From: Allolobophora icterica | Lineage: Eukaryota; Annelida; Clitellata; Crassiclitellata; Lumbricidae | Direction: 5' to 3' | NCBI GenBank assembly: GCA_963556255.1 | Contig: OY744607.1 | Coordinates: 37,757,722-37,821,721, forward strand | Length of the DNA: 64,000 nucleotides | Shown: piece after piece, positions 49,215 through 62,002 of the stretch | Layout of the letters: each line of letters starts with the position of its first letter | Numbering within the stretch: the stretch's first letter is position 1 | Translations under genes and position numbers: made by a program | The notes under the pieces: model-generated | Told to the model about the DNA's origin: nothing | Database searches by the model: none | What the model saw: the letters and a program-made list of their open reading frames with translations, nothing else

Positions 49215-49300
49215 CTTTTTTAGCCGTGGCTGGACTGGGAGCGCTCCTGAGTAGGTATCTTGAAGGGGCGCTAAATAAATGCTCAGAATGAATGAATGAA
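49215..49300 (+). mobile_element. LINE 3' tail fragment
   Basis: gactgggagcgctcctgagtag then gcgctaaataaatgctcaga and a GAAT tail. It interrupts the transposase remnant of the surrounding element. Confidence 0.55.
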
Positions 49301-49783
49301 TGAACTCAACAGTCATTGCTGATTGTTTCATCTGGTCAGCCTCCTTTGCTCTGCATCTCTCATTGTTCAATTGCCGTTTTCGATGCCTTTCTTCTTTCCG
49401 AGCCAGCACCATGTCAACTGGACCCATGCTGCGACGTCTCCCGTTCTCTCTCTCAGTCTGCAGCTCAGTAATGAGTATAATTATAGCAGAAGAGAATGTG
49501 AATTTCAAGAACACTGTCACTGGGGAACATTAAAATTACAACACTCAGTTACTCACTCAGGAATTCATTTACTCAGATGAAGAAAAATTTGAATTAAAAA
49601 ATACATTTTATCGTGACAAACGTGCATAATATTAAAAGTGAGAGCACATTGAGCTACCAGTAAATATTAGTATATCTCAATGAAACTTAGCACAGTTACT
49701 AAGCATCATAAAGGGTACAGAATGAGGGGGTGGGACCTGGAATATGCAGAACTTTAATTTTTTACATTACATTGAGTGGCACC

Positions 49784-49816
<33 letters not shown>

Positions 49817-49819
<3 letters not shown>

Positions 49820-50085
49820 GGACTTTTTTCAGCCGGAACGCGCCGGAACGGCGTTCCGGCACCTTTTTTCAGTTACTAAATAATAATTTATTTATTTTAA
49901 TAATAAAAACAATATTTTAGTTATTTTAATTTAATTTCAGTGTTTTGAACTGTTTTGAGTGTTTATTGAGACCCCTCCCAACCCCTAATCCCGTTTTTTG
50001 GGGGATTGTAGCCCGCCCATATATATTCCGTTCCGGAACCTATTCTTTCGTTCCGGAACCTCTTTTTCCAGAAAAAAAGCACTGT
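49817..50085. mobile_element. Probable MITE with ttccggaac motifs
   Basis: ccggacttttttcagccgga on the left and ttccagaaaaaaagcactg on the right, with repeated gttccggaacc inside, set between TA repeats. The ends match only loosely. Confidence 0.35.
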
Positions 50086-50159
50086 ATATATATATATTTA
50101 TATACTTATATAAATGCAGGTGAGGAGGCGTCGAAAGGATAATGCTGAAGAGTCATAAC

Positions 50160-50709
50160 TAGGGACAGTAGAAAATCACGAAAACACGGCAAACACGGAA
50201 GCCGTGTTTTTCGGCATTTGCCGTGTTTTCCGTGATTTTTGACATTTGCCGTGTTTTCGTAAAAAATGCCGTGTTTGTTGCAATTTTTTTTGTTGTGGCA
50301 GTTTAAAGTTTTGCACAGTCGAAAGTATTTGAGCTTGCTATTCGATATCTGTCAGTTCCTGACAATTCTGTTGAGGCAGAACGGAGCGTTAGTCAATACA
50401 CACTGGTGAATGCACCTCAGCGTCAAAATTTGACAGATGACAATAATAATTATTTAGCGCTTGATGTTGTGATGGTATTCAATACTCGCAGCTAAACTGT
50501 TACAGCAAGGAACCAATGACTGACAAATGGTTGACAATTGTCAATTTGTCAATTTGTCAATGAACAATGAATATGAAAGATAAACATATAATGTGTTACA
50601 AGAAAACTGTGAAATTTTGATGCCGTGTTTTTGCCGTATTTTAAGCAAATTTTTTTTTAAGTATGCCGTGTTTTTGGCATTTTTTTACCGTGATTTTCTA
50701 CTGTCCCTA
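50160..50709. mobile_element. hAT-type element, 550 bp
   Basis: Inverted ends of at least 20 bp (TAGGGACAGTAGAAAATCAC). Perfect 8-bp duplication GTCATAAC at 50152-50159 and 50710-50717. Subterminal repeats of gccgtgtttt. The empty site survives in unit 3 near 31160 (gaagagccatagcc). Confidence 0.9.
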
Positions 50710-51169
50710 GTCATAACCAATAGAACGACTTACTTGGGCAGCAGGGTTCACTGATCCAACAGGGTTTAGACCCATCCTCTTGTTGGTCATTCAGACTATC
50801 TGATAGTGGGGGAAGAAGCTGAGCGAACTCTGCAATGATACAGTAAGTAGGTCATTGCAGATTAAAAGTCATGAAAGGATGTCCTGCTGTCTTAACTGGT
50901 TGAGAAGAAAGTATCGCTGGTTGATTAGATTAAGAATGTAGTAAACATGGTTTGAACAAGTTAGACTGTACAATGATTACAAGAAGCTTGACACTGTCCA
51001 GTTGCCCAATACCGGGCAGCAAAGGTAGACAGTGGTCTGAAGGACGCTCGATACCAGACCGCCTGAAAATTATCTCCTTGGTTTGGAGACGTTTATGTTG
51101 ATTATGTTGAGTTTATTTAGGGTGGCCCACAGCTTACTTGTCAGTAAGGGCCTGACGCCTCTACTGTCT

Positions 51170-51477
51170 GGTAATGTCAGCTTGGCCGTGCTCCCTCCTA
51201 TCTGTTTGGCTTTGTTCTGGCGCCTCTACTCCATGTGGTTACCGTTCTCTTCGCGGTGACCTATACGTTCCTTTCGCACGCATCGCTACTCTGCAGTCGC
51301 GCGCTTTCTCCACGGTTGGACCACAATTTGGAATGGGCTTCCTCCTGAGCTACGGTCTCTTCCTGGAGACTCGTCCACCGCTTTCTGCTCTACTCTAAAG
51401 ACTGTTCTCTTTAGTCGAGGTTGGGTTGGGAGCGCCTCTGAATAGTTGCCTTGAAGGGGCGCTATGTAAATGCTTAG
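51170..51477 (+). mobile_element. CR1/L2-like LINE 3' end with giant tail
   Basis: Counterpart of 31795-32099. It ends gcgctatgtaaatgcttag and runs into the TTGA array. Confidence 0.65.
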
Positions 51478-53127
<1,650 letters not shown>

Positions 53128-54033
53128 CAGGGTGGGCCATTAAGTATGGGAACATCGAGGTCAATCTGAATTATTTTTTAATTATTATATTTTTCTTGTC
53201 AAAATGCAAGTAATTTGTTGTTAAATGTTAATTTAAAAAAAAACACAAATATTATATTCTGTGTAACTACCTCGGTTCTGAGCATTTTTTCTAAACGTCT
53301 GCATCACTTGTTAATGTTCCTGTCTATAAATCGCAGGGACATTTTTGCCACTCCTATATACATATCAGAGCCTTTGGTTTCAGGCCTATAGCCAACTATA
53401 TCCAATGAACTCTCCAACTTCAATTCTTCGTTGCCATTTCCCCGACCTTATGACCATTTGAAAGCGCTCGTGACCCCGTCCATTTTATTCTGACGTCTGC
53501 AATGACGTCTGTTTGTCTATGCGAACCAATATTGGATGACGTTGTCATATAAATCTGGGGTTTAACCCTCGTGACCGGAATCGAATGAACAGACTTGTTC
53601 TGTGTGGGCGTTCTAATCTATTTATAAACTCTGTGACAAAAATCAAACGTCATCCGCGACAGCAAAGGAGAACATGATTCACTGAGTTTCGACATGTAAA
53701 GCCTAGGACTATACCTCTAAGAATAAATATTCCTATACCTACAATGATAACATATATGTTTCATATAGCATATACATATATATATATAATTATATGCATA
53801 TATATGACATCTTTGGTTATATATACACATATATGAAAATTTATACGTTTCGCGATGTACAATCATGTCATATACCTAGGCCTGTCCGTTGTGTAGGCCT
53901 GATTGTTATTGTATTTGAAGGTCTGTGCAGTGTGAGAATTGTAGAAAAAAGATTTGGTGGTTACACTTTGATGAGTTTGAATATGTGGAGATGAATATTT
54001 TATCCGTATTTTGCAAACTGAGAAAATTCAAAA
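53128..54033 (-). mobile_element. Mariner-like remnant, original orientation
   Basis: Terminus ACAGGGTGGGCCATTAA at 53127. The minus-strand remnant of the transposase C-terminus ends just inside it (about 53260-53420). The rest is AT-rich and lacks a second terminus. Confidence 0.6.
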
Positions 54034-55450
54034 ATGAAATGGATAGCTAAAATTCCTTAAAGCGATGACATCACTAAATTTATTAGTATAGAATTCACGT
54101 GGTCACAAATCTCACAATAAACCAGAATGTTACTTTTATTAGTAACCCACAAAGTGAATTGTGAAAGAAAATGCTAACATATATGCAGATTGCAATCACA
54201 CACACAACCGAGGAGTTGGAAAAGTCCCCCTGGGGTGTGCAATTAAGACCTAACCGGGGGGTCCTAAGAGAGACCATGGGTTGAACCCCGTAACCTCTCG
54301 ACAATGCTCACGCTCTATGTCGTAATTATATATTGAATCACTTGACATTATAAAAAAAATTGTACGGTATACTTTTACAGATATTGTAACGTCGGTAAAT
54401 AATAGGCCCTACAAAGAAATATAGCTAAATAAAGACAAATAACATTATGTACATTTATACAATTATACATTATATATGTCCAAATCCAATTATACAATTA
54501 TGCATTACTTCACGCTATATATATATAGGCTTGAAGTAATCCGATAAATAGGCCCAGAGTCTGGTCAAAATAGAACGCTCTCCTGCGTGCGCATCTTCAT
54601 TTAACGTTGAAATGACTTTCCGCATTCTTCTCGCTTCGATCAACCAACCAATTGAGCTATTTTCTCTTTTCTGCTACAAGGCATAGCCTACTATTCCACA
54701 TCTTTCATTGTTCTTTAACTCTTTTGTACTCTTCCTGCTGCCCAACCCTTAGCTGCTCAGTATCAAATCCGCTCCTCTGTCTTCGTTACACTCTTTCTCT
54801 GTCTATGTCTATGATTAGTCATCACCGCCATCCGCCTTCGCCGCTGCAGCCGCTAAGCCCTTAAGTCATAATGTAACAGACCAACAATTAAACAATCAGT
54901 CGATGCCAGGTCACCCGTTCTTTACTTACTACCTGCCCGAGTGGTGTCCGTAACTTTGCATGACGGCACGCAATCGCTTTAATCAAAAATGGTGTCTGTT
55001 CGTAGTCTTCGTACAGGCAAACGTATCGTTGAACCAACGTCTATACGGCAAGTCGACTTAATATTTTAGGCTGGAGCTTAAGATATAAGAAAAAAATAAA
55101 AATTATATTTTAGAAAATCTTACACCCTAAAGCGTTCCTTTTAACCTAAAAATTTATTTAAAAATTTTGGAATAAAAGTATTTATATATTGACGTAGATG
55201 AGGTGTCTCAAAGTTGTGAAGTTCGTGAAATTTGCTCATTCGCTTTATAACAAATGCACAATTCATTAGCAATAACTTCTTATCAAGCAGGTAGTGATTA
55301 TAGATTGAAAATGTTTATTCACAACTCATAAATTTAAATATTCAGTCGTCTACACACATAGTAACACAAGATCACATTTGTCCATTATCCACGTTCGGTT
55401 GATGAATAGGCCTACAGTTTTGTGTTTTTAGTTTGTCAGATAAGTGTGCA
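54034..55450. repeat. Unit-4 upstream segment duplicated at 34310-35883
   Basis: Co-linear with unit 3, including the motif block cctaaccgggggtcctaag. No gene. Ends at ttaatgg, where the transposase remnant begins. Confidence 0.75.
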
Positions 55451-56645
55451 TTGTGATCTTAATGGCCGTTAGGGCCTGAGTCTTTTGCTGACTACCTTGC
55501 CAAGGTCTGTTTGCTGCTGTCTGGGTAGACCTTACTATGGTCTTCAATAACCTTTAACAGGAACTAGACCTGAGATTCAGTGCGCTCTATCCGCCTACTA
55601 GACACTTAGATCAGCCAATTGCACATTTGATCTGCTAGTTGACCACTTTCAATGCCGTAACCGTGTATGCAGCCTGCTTAAAGTCTTCTTCCCACGTCCC
55701 AGGATCAACTTAAGAAATGCCAATTGAAGCAACGTCGTTTTGAGCAGTGACAATAACCTTGTCGTCAGAAAATCTTCTAGATTTTTGTCCTCGAATGATT
55801 AAAGGTCATCACTTAGCCGCTTGGTATGATCTTGCTCTTTATGTGGATCTCCATTTTTAATGACACTCACCATCGGCCTCTATTTTGACTGTCGAAGAAT
55901 GCCATGGCAAGCCAGCAATTTCTTGGGATAAATACCGCAGGTACTTTGAAAATTTGATTGATTCTGCGTTGGAGACTACTGGATGGATTGCTGAGTACTC
56001 TGGCACAGATTTCAGCAGAGGCATGTCATTGTAAGGAACACATGGTGCTAGAGGAGCAGTAAAGCAAGCTTTCAGGTACACACGTGCAGCAAACACATCA
56101 CATAGCCCCTTACTTCTCATGGTGTTAGTGTGAACTGAGACTGAAATATCCAACTCTTCAGACTGTATGCATGACTTTGGATATCCAACGAGCATGGTGC
56201 AAGGCTCCAGGTGACACGAATCGTACTTCTTTAGCTGGAACTGCGCTGAAGAAAATAGGTACCAGACTACCAGTTCCAGGAAATCTCTCTAATCAAATCT
56301 CGGCGGACTTGCAAGGTGCTTTTTAGCCAACTTGATGGTGCTCGTTTGATATCCATCACAAAACTTGTTACATCTTCTGTTTCATATTTCTCAGTGTCTT
56401 CTGGGAATGACGTTAATATCATGCATACTTGGAAGTCTTTAGCAATTTATCAGTTCCATGATGCGATGTGTGCATGTCAGTGAGAGAGGCTCCTCACCAA
56501 AGTTTTGCTCCAGAACGAGAAAAGTACCAGCAATTATATCAATGTTTGCGATAGTGGTGTCGAAACACTTATCTCGAGTGGTATTGGCTATGACGCAGTT
56601 TTCAATTGTTTCAAAACAACAGCAGTTTGAGCTTCTCCTGACTCA
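55451..56645 (-). pseudogene. Second decayed transposase of the 47131 family
   Basis: The minus strand reads, in broken frames, CFDTT with EQNFGEE and CTHRIMEL (a worn CRHH.LEL block), then the open frame 56195-55857 (MLVGYPKSCIQSEELDISVS, VYLKACFTAPLAPCVPYNDM). The VYLK(A/D)WFT block also occurs, decayed, near 48300 in the first copy. Frameshifts and stops throughout. Confidence 0.5.
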
Positions 56646-57121
56646 GATGGAAGTTTGACAATAGCGAGTAGTTGAGAAACGCAGATAAGTTGGAGGCTAA
56701 TAATATGACTAGTATAGTAATATCTGATAAATCATTGGAGAATACCAGACTCATGCTAGACTTAATGGGAATTGTTCATGCACAGTTTGAGAAAGTGGGA
56801 GTACGGAAGCCTCCGTACGCGGTGCCGTACCCATTCCAAAGTGGGTAGGGCTACCTCCCCTACGGGCTGAAAATCGGTCTGTGCCACTCATAAAGACCTA
56901 TTTTTTCACGTGTGTCACGTTACTGTGCTCTGTATTCTATCTATAGCACGCGTATCTCTTCTGATACGCAGTGTCATTTGTCACTCCTCAACTTCAATTC
57001 AATTATGGAGATTATGAAAAAATGACCCAACACCACCTGATCGATGGTTCTTTTTTTGCTCGAAATCGTTGGGTAACGCTGACCAAATCTTCCTATCCAT
57101 TGCCTTTCCATCACAATCACT

Positions 57122-59414
57122 TAGTCCAAGAGCATTAGATCAAAATGTGATGAAAGGTGGAAATTTCTCATAACAAGCTGAATTTTTCAGGATAGGTCTA
57201 GGAATATGAGTAGAATAACATACTAAAAGTCCCCGACAATCCCCCTGGAGCTCTCTCCAAAATCCAAGATGGCGTCCAAAATGGCCGTCATTAGATCATA
57301 ATGTGCTAAAAGCTGAAAGTATCTCCTCATAACAATCTGAATGTCTCAGGATAGGTAAAGGAATATGGGTAGAATAACATACTAAAAGTCCCCGATAATC
57401 CCCCTGGAGCTCTTTCCAAAATTCAAGATGGCGTCCAAAATGGCCGTCATTAGATCATAATGTGCTAAAAGCTGAAAATAGCTCACAACAAGCTGAATTT
57501 TCCAGGATATGTCTAGGAGCATGAGTGGAATAACATGCTAAAAATCCCTGACAATCCCTCTGAAGCTCTTTCCAAAATCCAAGATGGCGTCCAAGATGGC
57601 CGTCATTAGATCATAATGTGCTAAAAGCTGAAAATAGCTCATAACAAGCTTAATTTTCCAGCATAGGTCTAGGAGCATGAGTGGAATAACTTACTAAAAA
57701 TCCATGACAATCCCCCTGAAGCTCTTTCCAAAATCAAAGATGGCGTCCAAAATGGCCGTCATTAGATCATTATGTGCCAAAAGCATAGTTTGCTCTAAGG
57801 CTTCCATCTGTTGCAAGTTGCAACCTGGCAGATTTGGCATACTGAAGATGTCCTGCAGCATGGAAAAGTGGAATCATTTGCCTCACACACCAGAGGTGTA
57901 GCTTTCTGTCTCCTGTTCGTTCATTCATATGGAGAATTTATATAGCGCCTCTTCAGGGTTATCTACTCAGAGGCACGCTCGATTAAGCGCTGTATAAGGG
58001 CCACTTAGCGGTACTTTGGGAGATGGCATACACATACTATCTGGCAATGCCTTTTCTCTTGCTCTTCGTGCTCACATTCTGTCCTCATTTGGGCATTGTT
58101 GGGCACACGTGGCACCTTGGATAGCATAGACAAAGATCACTTAGCGAATCTTTCTATAGCTCTTCTTAAAAAGGACGAGAACGCCGCTGATGTAGCCGAG
58201 AATTAGTGTTTCAAACAGTTATGCGACTTCATTTCACAACTCCTTGACCATGCTGGAATTCAGTGCAGAACTGGTGGATGGAGGGTGGATGGAGGATGCT
58301 GGTGGATGGATGGAGGGTGGATGAAGGATGCAGTTGGATGGAGGGTGGATGGATGGAGGATGCTGGTGGATGGAGGGTGGATGGAGGATGCTGGTGGATG
58401 GAGGGTGGATGAAGGATGCAGTTGGATGGAGGGTGGATGGATGGAGGATGCTGGTGGATGGAGGGTGGATGGAGGATGCTAGTGGATGGATGGAGGGTGG
58501 ATGAAGGATGCAGTTGGATGGAGGGTGGATGGATGGAGGATGCTGGTGGATGGAGGGTGGATGGAGGATGCTAGTGGATGGATGGAGGGTGGATGAAGGA
58601 TGCAGTTGGATGGAGGGTGGATGGATGGAGGATGCTGGTGGATGGAGGGTGGATGGAGGATGCTGGTGGATGGAGGGTGGATGAAGGATGCAGTTGGATG
58701 GAGGGTGGATGGATGGAGGATGCTGGTGGATGGAGGATGGATGGAGGATGCTGGCGGATGGAGGAAGATGATGGCGCAGCCGCTGAAATTGTTTGAATCT
58801 AAGGGATGGAACAGACCACGAGACCTTGGTTCACTTGAGATGGCCGGAAAAGCGCAGGGTATGGACAGGCGGCTACAGGGATTGAAACTTATAACCCCGG
58901 GCAACGCCGGGTAAACCAGCTAGTTATAATAATAATAGAAAATGCCGGCCATTTTGTACGCCATCTTGGATTTCGGAAAGAACTCTAGGGAATTTTCAGG
59001 GACCTTTAGTATGTTATTCCACTCATGCTCCTAGACCTATCCTGAAAAATTCAGCTTGTTACGAGCTATTTTCAGCTTTTGGCATATAATGATATAATGA
59101 CGGCCATTTTGGACGCCATCTTGGATTTCTGAAAGAGTTCCAGGGGGATTGTCGGGGACTTTTAGTATGTTATTCTACCCATATTCCTTTACCAATCCTG
59201 AGACATTCAGATTGTTATGAGGAGATACTTTCAGCTTTCAGCACATTATGATCCTATGACGGCCATTTTGGACGCCATCTTGGATTTTGGAGAGAGCTCC
59301 AGGGGGATTTTTGGGGACTTTTAGTATGTTATTCTACTCATATTCCTAGACCTATCCTGAAAAATTCAGCTTGTTATGAAAAATTTCCACCTTAAACCTA
59401 ATGCTCTTGGCCTA
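57122..59414. mobile_element. Foldback-type DNA transposon with repeated long arms
   Basis: Ends TAGTCCAAGAGCATTAG and (opposite strand) TAGGCCAAGAGCATTAG, with a 3-bp duplication ACT (57119-57121, 59415-59417). The left arm holds four direct units of about 156-159 bp, each containing gatggcgtccaaaatggccg. The right arm holds three in reverse. Between the arms lie a LINE-tail scrap (57905-57990), a minisatellite and unique DNA. No transposase is apparent. Confidence 0.82.
58270..58770. repeat. GGATGGAGG minisatellite
   Basis: Higher-order array of gctggtggatggagggtgga and gaaggatgcagttggatgga units inside the foldback element. Trp/Gly-rich translations are artefacts. Confidence 0.93.
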
Positions 59415-59659
59415 ACTGTTTTATTAGGCCTATCTAATCGAAACACATTCATCGTAATCGTAAACTCTGTATGCTATCCTAGGACTCACAGCCCGCGTAT
59501 CTCTTCTGATAGGTACTGTCATTTGTCAATCCTCAACGTCAATTCAATTACTAAGATTGTGAACAAGAAAGAACCCAAGAAAACCTTATCCTTGGCTCTT
59601 GTTTGTTCACATATGCTGCTGAACGCTGAGTAAATATTCCCATCCGTTGCCTTTTGCAT

Positions 59660-60495
59660 CACAATCAGAGCGTCAGAGCGGCTGGATCTTCTAGATCTGG
59701 CTGGTTCCCTGCCTCTTATGGCGTTCCTCAGAGCTCAGTGCTAGGCCCTTTACTTTACATTATTTATATCGCTGGTATTGGCCCCTTGTTGGAGGCATGC
59801 GGGCTTCTTCACCAGCTATATGCTGATGATGTTCGGGCATACGTTCACTGTCACCCTCATGGGGTGGTAGCTGCTGTACAGCAGATAAGCTATGGAGACC
59901 CTTTCTGCTTGGTTAGCCTCCAACCGCTTGCTTTTAAATGCATCTAAAACTTAATTTTTGGCTGGGTGGTGGTAGGCGACTAGCGGGTCTGAACTGGCCC
60001 TGATGGCAGAAACCTTTCCGCATATCACCTTCCTGGATGTTGTTCGGGATTTAGGAGTCCTCCTGGATAGTACTCTTAGCTTCTTCCAACATGTTAACCA
60101 GCTAACCCGTAGCTGTTATTATCAACTGCGGCAATTACGGCTTATTTCTCGTTCTCTGTCTCATGATGCTAGGCCTACTGTCATCCTTATACATGCTTTT
60201 GTAACAAGCAGACTGGATCATTGAAGTGCGATCTTGATTGGTCTGCCGCTTGGATTGATTGGCCGCCTCGACCGGGTTCTTCGGTCAGCTGCTCGGCTCA
60301 TTGGATGCATCCCTAAATATGCCCCTATTTCTGCATACATGGGTGATGTGCTGCATTGGCTCCCTGCCCCGCGGCGTATCTGCTATAGGGTTGCTGCACT
60401 GGTTTGGCGCTGTCTCTTAGGCTGTGCCCCGGCTTATCTTTGTGAGCTCTGACGCTCGGTCTCTGATCAGTTGTTCGGCGTGCTCCTCGATGTTC
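59660..60495 (+). mobile_element. CR1-like LINE, main coding part
   Basis: Encodes GVPQSSVLGPLLY then LLHQLYADDVRAYV (YADD catalytic core at 59819-59830), ITFLDVVRDLGVLLDSTLSF, and PKYAPISAYMGDVLHWLPAP with CYRVAALVWRCLLGCAPAYL. It is interrupted at 60496, resumes at 61832-62002 and ends at 63526-63580 with a GAAT tail. Several frame breaks make it a dead copy. Confidence 0.85.
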
Positions 60496-61037
60496 CAGAG
60501 GCGCGTTTACACGTAGGTGCACTATAGGCGCGCGCCTAGGCCCTCCAAGTCTCGGAGGGCCCCAAACGATGGAAAATATTTCTTCTTATTGGATAGAATT
60601 ATCCAACACAACTTGTGGTCAATTAATCACAAATAATGGGGACAATTTAAGAGCTCAATTTTTTCAAGAAATAAAAATGGTCCCGTATTTCGCGTTGCTG
60701 GGTTGATTCAACACCGGATGTCCGGTTTATTTTTCACTAAAAGCATTAAATCAAATAACTTCATATTTCTTGAAAATAGATCTTATGACTCAGGCCCGGC
60801 CCTAGGGCAAGGCGAACGAGGCAGCCGCCCTGGGCCCCGCGCTTTGAGGGGCCCCGCTCTGCTGGCTATAAGTTTTTTTGCTGTGATGAGATTGAAGAGA
60901 TATTCAAATAATTAAGTAAAACATAATTATGGCTTTCATAGTAGGCCTAAAATGCTAGTATTAAAGCCTGATTTGCATTTAGTGTTCCTTAACCCATTTA
61001 AGTTTGATTATTTTAATACACATTATGGTATTGAAAA

Positions 61038-61532
61038 CAGGGGCGTATCCAGAGGGGCCAATCCGGCCATGCCCCCTCCCCCATTCGATATTTACAGTCC
61101 TGTGGCCCCCGTCACGAAAAATGAGGAAATAATGGCCCCCATTTGATATTTACACAGGACGTCACAGGACGTGGCCCCCCCGTAGACGTAGACGAGTAAA
61201 ATGGCGAAAATTAATATGGAAATATGAATTTCCTGGATTAATGACTTAAAAAGGTCATCAATTTTTTCGGAGATGAATTCCTAAAAACATTTTCGTTGGT
61301 CCGTTGCTCAGTACCTTCACAAACTTTGATTCCCCTCCCAGAAGAGTGGGACTAACTTAAACACTGGTGTGTATGTATGTATGTATGTATGTATGTATGT
61401 ATGTATGTATGTATGTATGTATGTATGTATGTATGTATGTATGTATGTATGTATGTATGTATGTATGTATGTATGTATGTATGTATGTATTATTTTGGCC
61501 CCCCCCCGATAAACCTTCTGGATCCGCCCCTC
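61038..61532. mobile_element. hAT-type MITE, third nesting level
   Basis: Ends CAGGGGCGTATCCAGAGG and (opposite strand) GAGGGGCGGATCCAGAAGG. Flanks attgaaaa and attgccaa. Related to the G1 intron MITE at 1067-1230. Holds the GTAT microsatellite at 61371-61489. Confidence 0.78.
61371..61489. repeat. GTAT microsatellite
   Basis: About 120 bases of uninterrupted GTAT. Confidence 0.97.
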
Positions 61533-62002
61533 ATTGCCAATACTGTATGGGCAGGGAATCAGCTTTGCAATGCCATTTTTTTGCTCTGGGCCCCGCTCAT
61601 CGCTTGGGCCCCACACACCCTAGGGCCGGGTCTGTTATGGCTAATCATAGTTACAGTTACAGTGTCAATAAAACTCACAAAAAAGGCTTCAAGTTCAACT
61701 TCGTGGGTCTTTCTACAGCAGCACATGACAGGCTAAACACCATCAGAGCCTCAGACTCTCAGTCTACAAGTTCAGAAAGGCCCCCCAAAATGTCGGCGCC
61801 TAGGGCCCCGTTTTCTGTAAACGCGCTTCTGCGGTCTTCTTCTGAGGAGAACGTTTAGTCCCTCGGGATCGCTCCACAATTAACCAACGCCGGGCTTTCT
61901 CTGTTGCAGGGCCCTCCATTTGGAATGGTCTTCCAAGGGTAACAAATCTGCTTTTACAGGCTGCTCAAGTCCAATCTCTATTGCCGTGGGAGGGCTTCTG
62001 AG

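Larger units (their letters stand above)
47131..49787 (-). mobile_element. TA-target DNA transposon with decayed transposase
   Basis: The ends GGGTGCCACTCA and TGAGTGGCACCC are perfect inverted repeats flanked by TA within a TA microsatellite. The minus-strand coding remnant (about 49520-47660) includes FMSFDTTASNTGVHAGAGVL, a conserved Asp-containing core, then MVAKVFDTLMGQSSGP. A LINE-tail scrap (about 48785-48838) and a MITE (47906-48092) interrupt it. I associate the FDTTASNTG core with a widespread, poorly named transposase-like family of cnidarians and arthropods. Superfamily is not assigned. Confidence 0.7.
60791..61634. mobile_element. hAT-type element nested in the preceding hAT
   Basis: Ends CAGGCCCGGCCCTAGGG and (opposite strand) CAGACCCGGCCCTAGGG. 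Flanks TTATGACT (60783-60790) and TTATGGCT (61635-61642). Confidence 0.87.
60496..61831. mobile_element. hAT-type element nested in the LINE
   Basis: Ends CAGAGGCGCGTTTACA and (opposite strand) CAGAAGCGCGTTTACAG. Flanks cgatgttc and cggtcttc are a worn 8-bp duplication; the intact LINE at about 41615 has cggtcttc once. Same family as 18034-19023. Confidence 0.85.

Noticed and set aside
58479..58914. Trp/Gly-rich and Pro/Ser/His-rich frames on both strands
   Set aside because: Minisatellite translation. Similar open frames on both strands are expected from a unit whose length is near a multiple of three.
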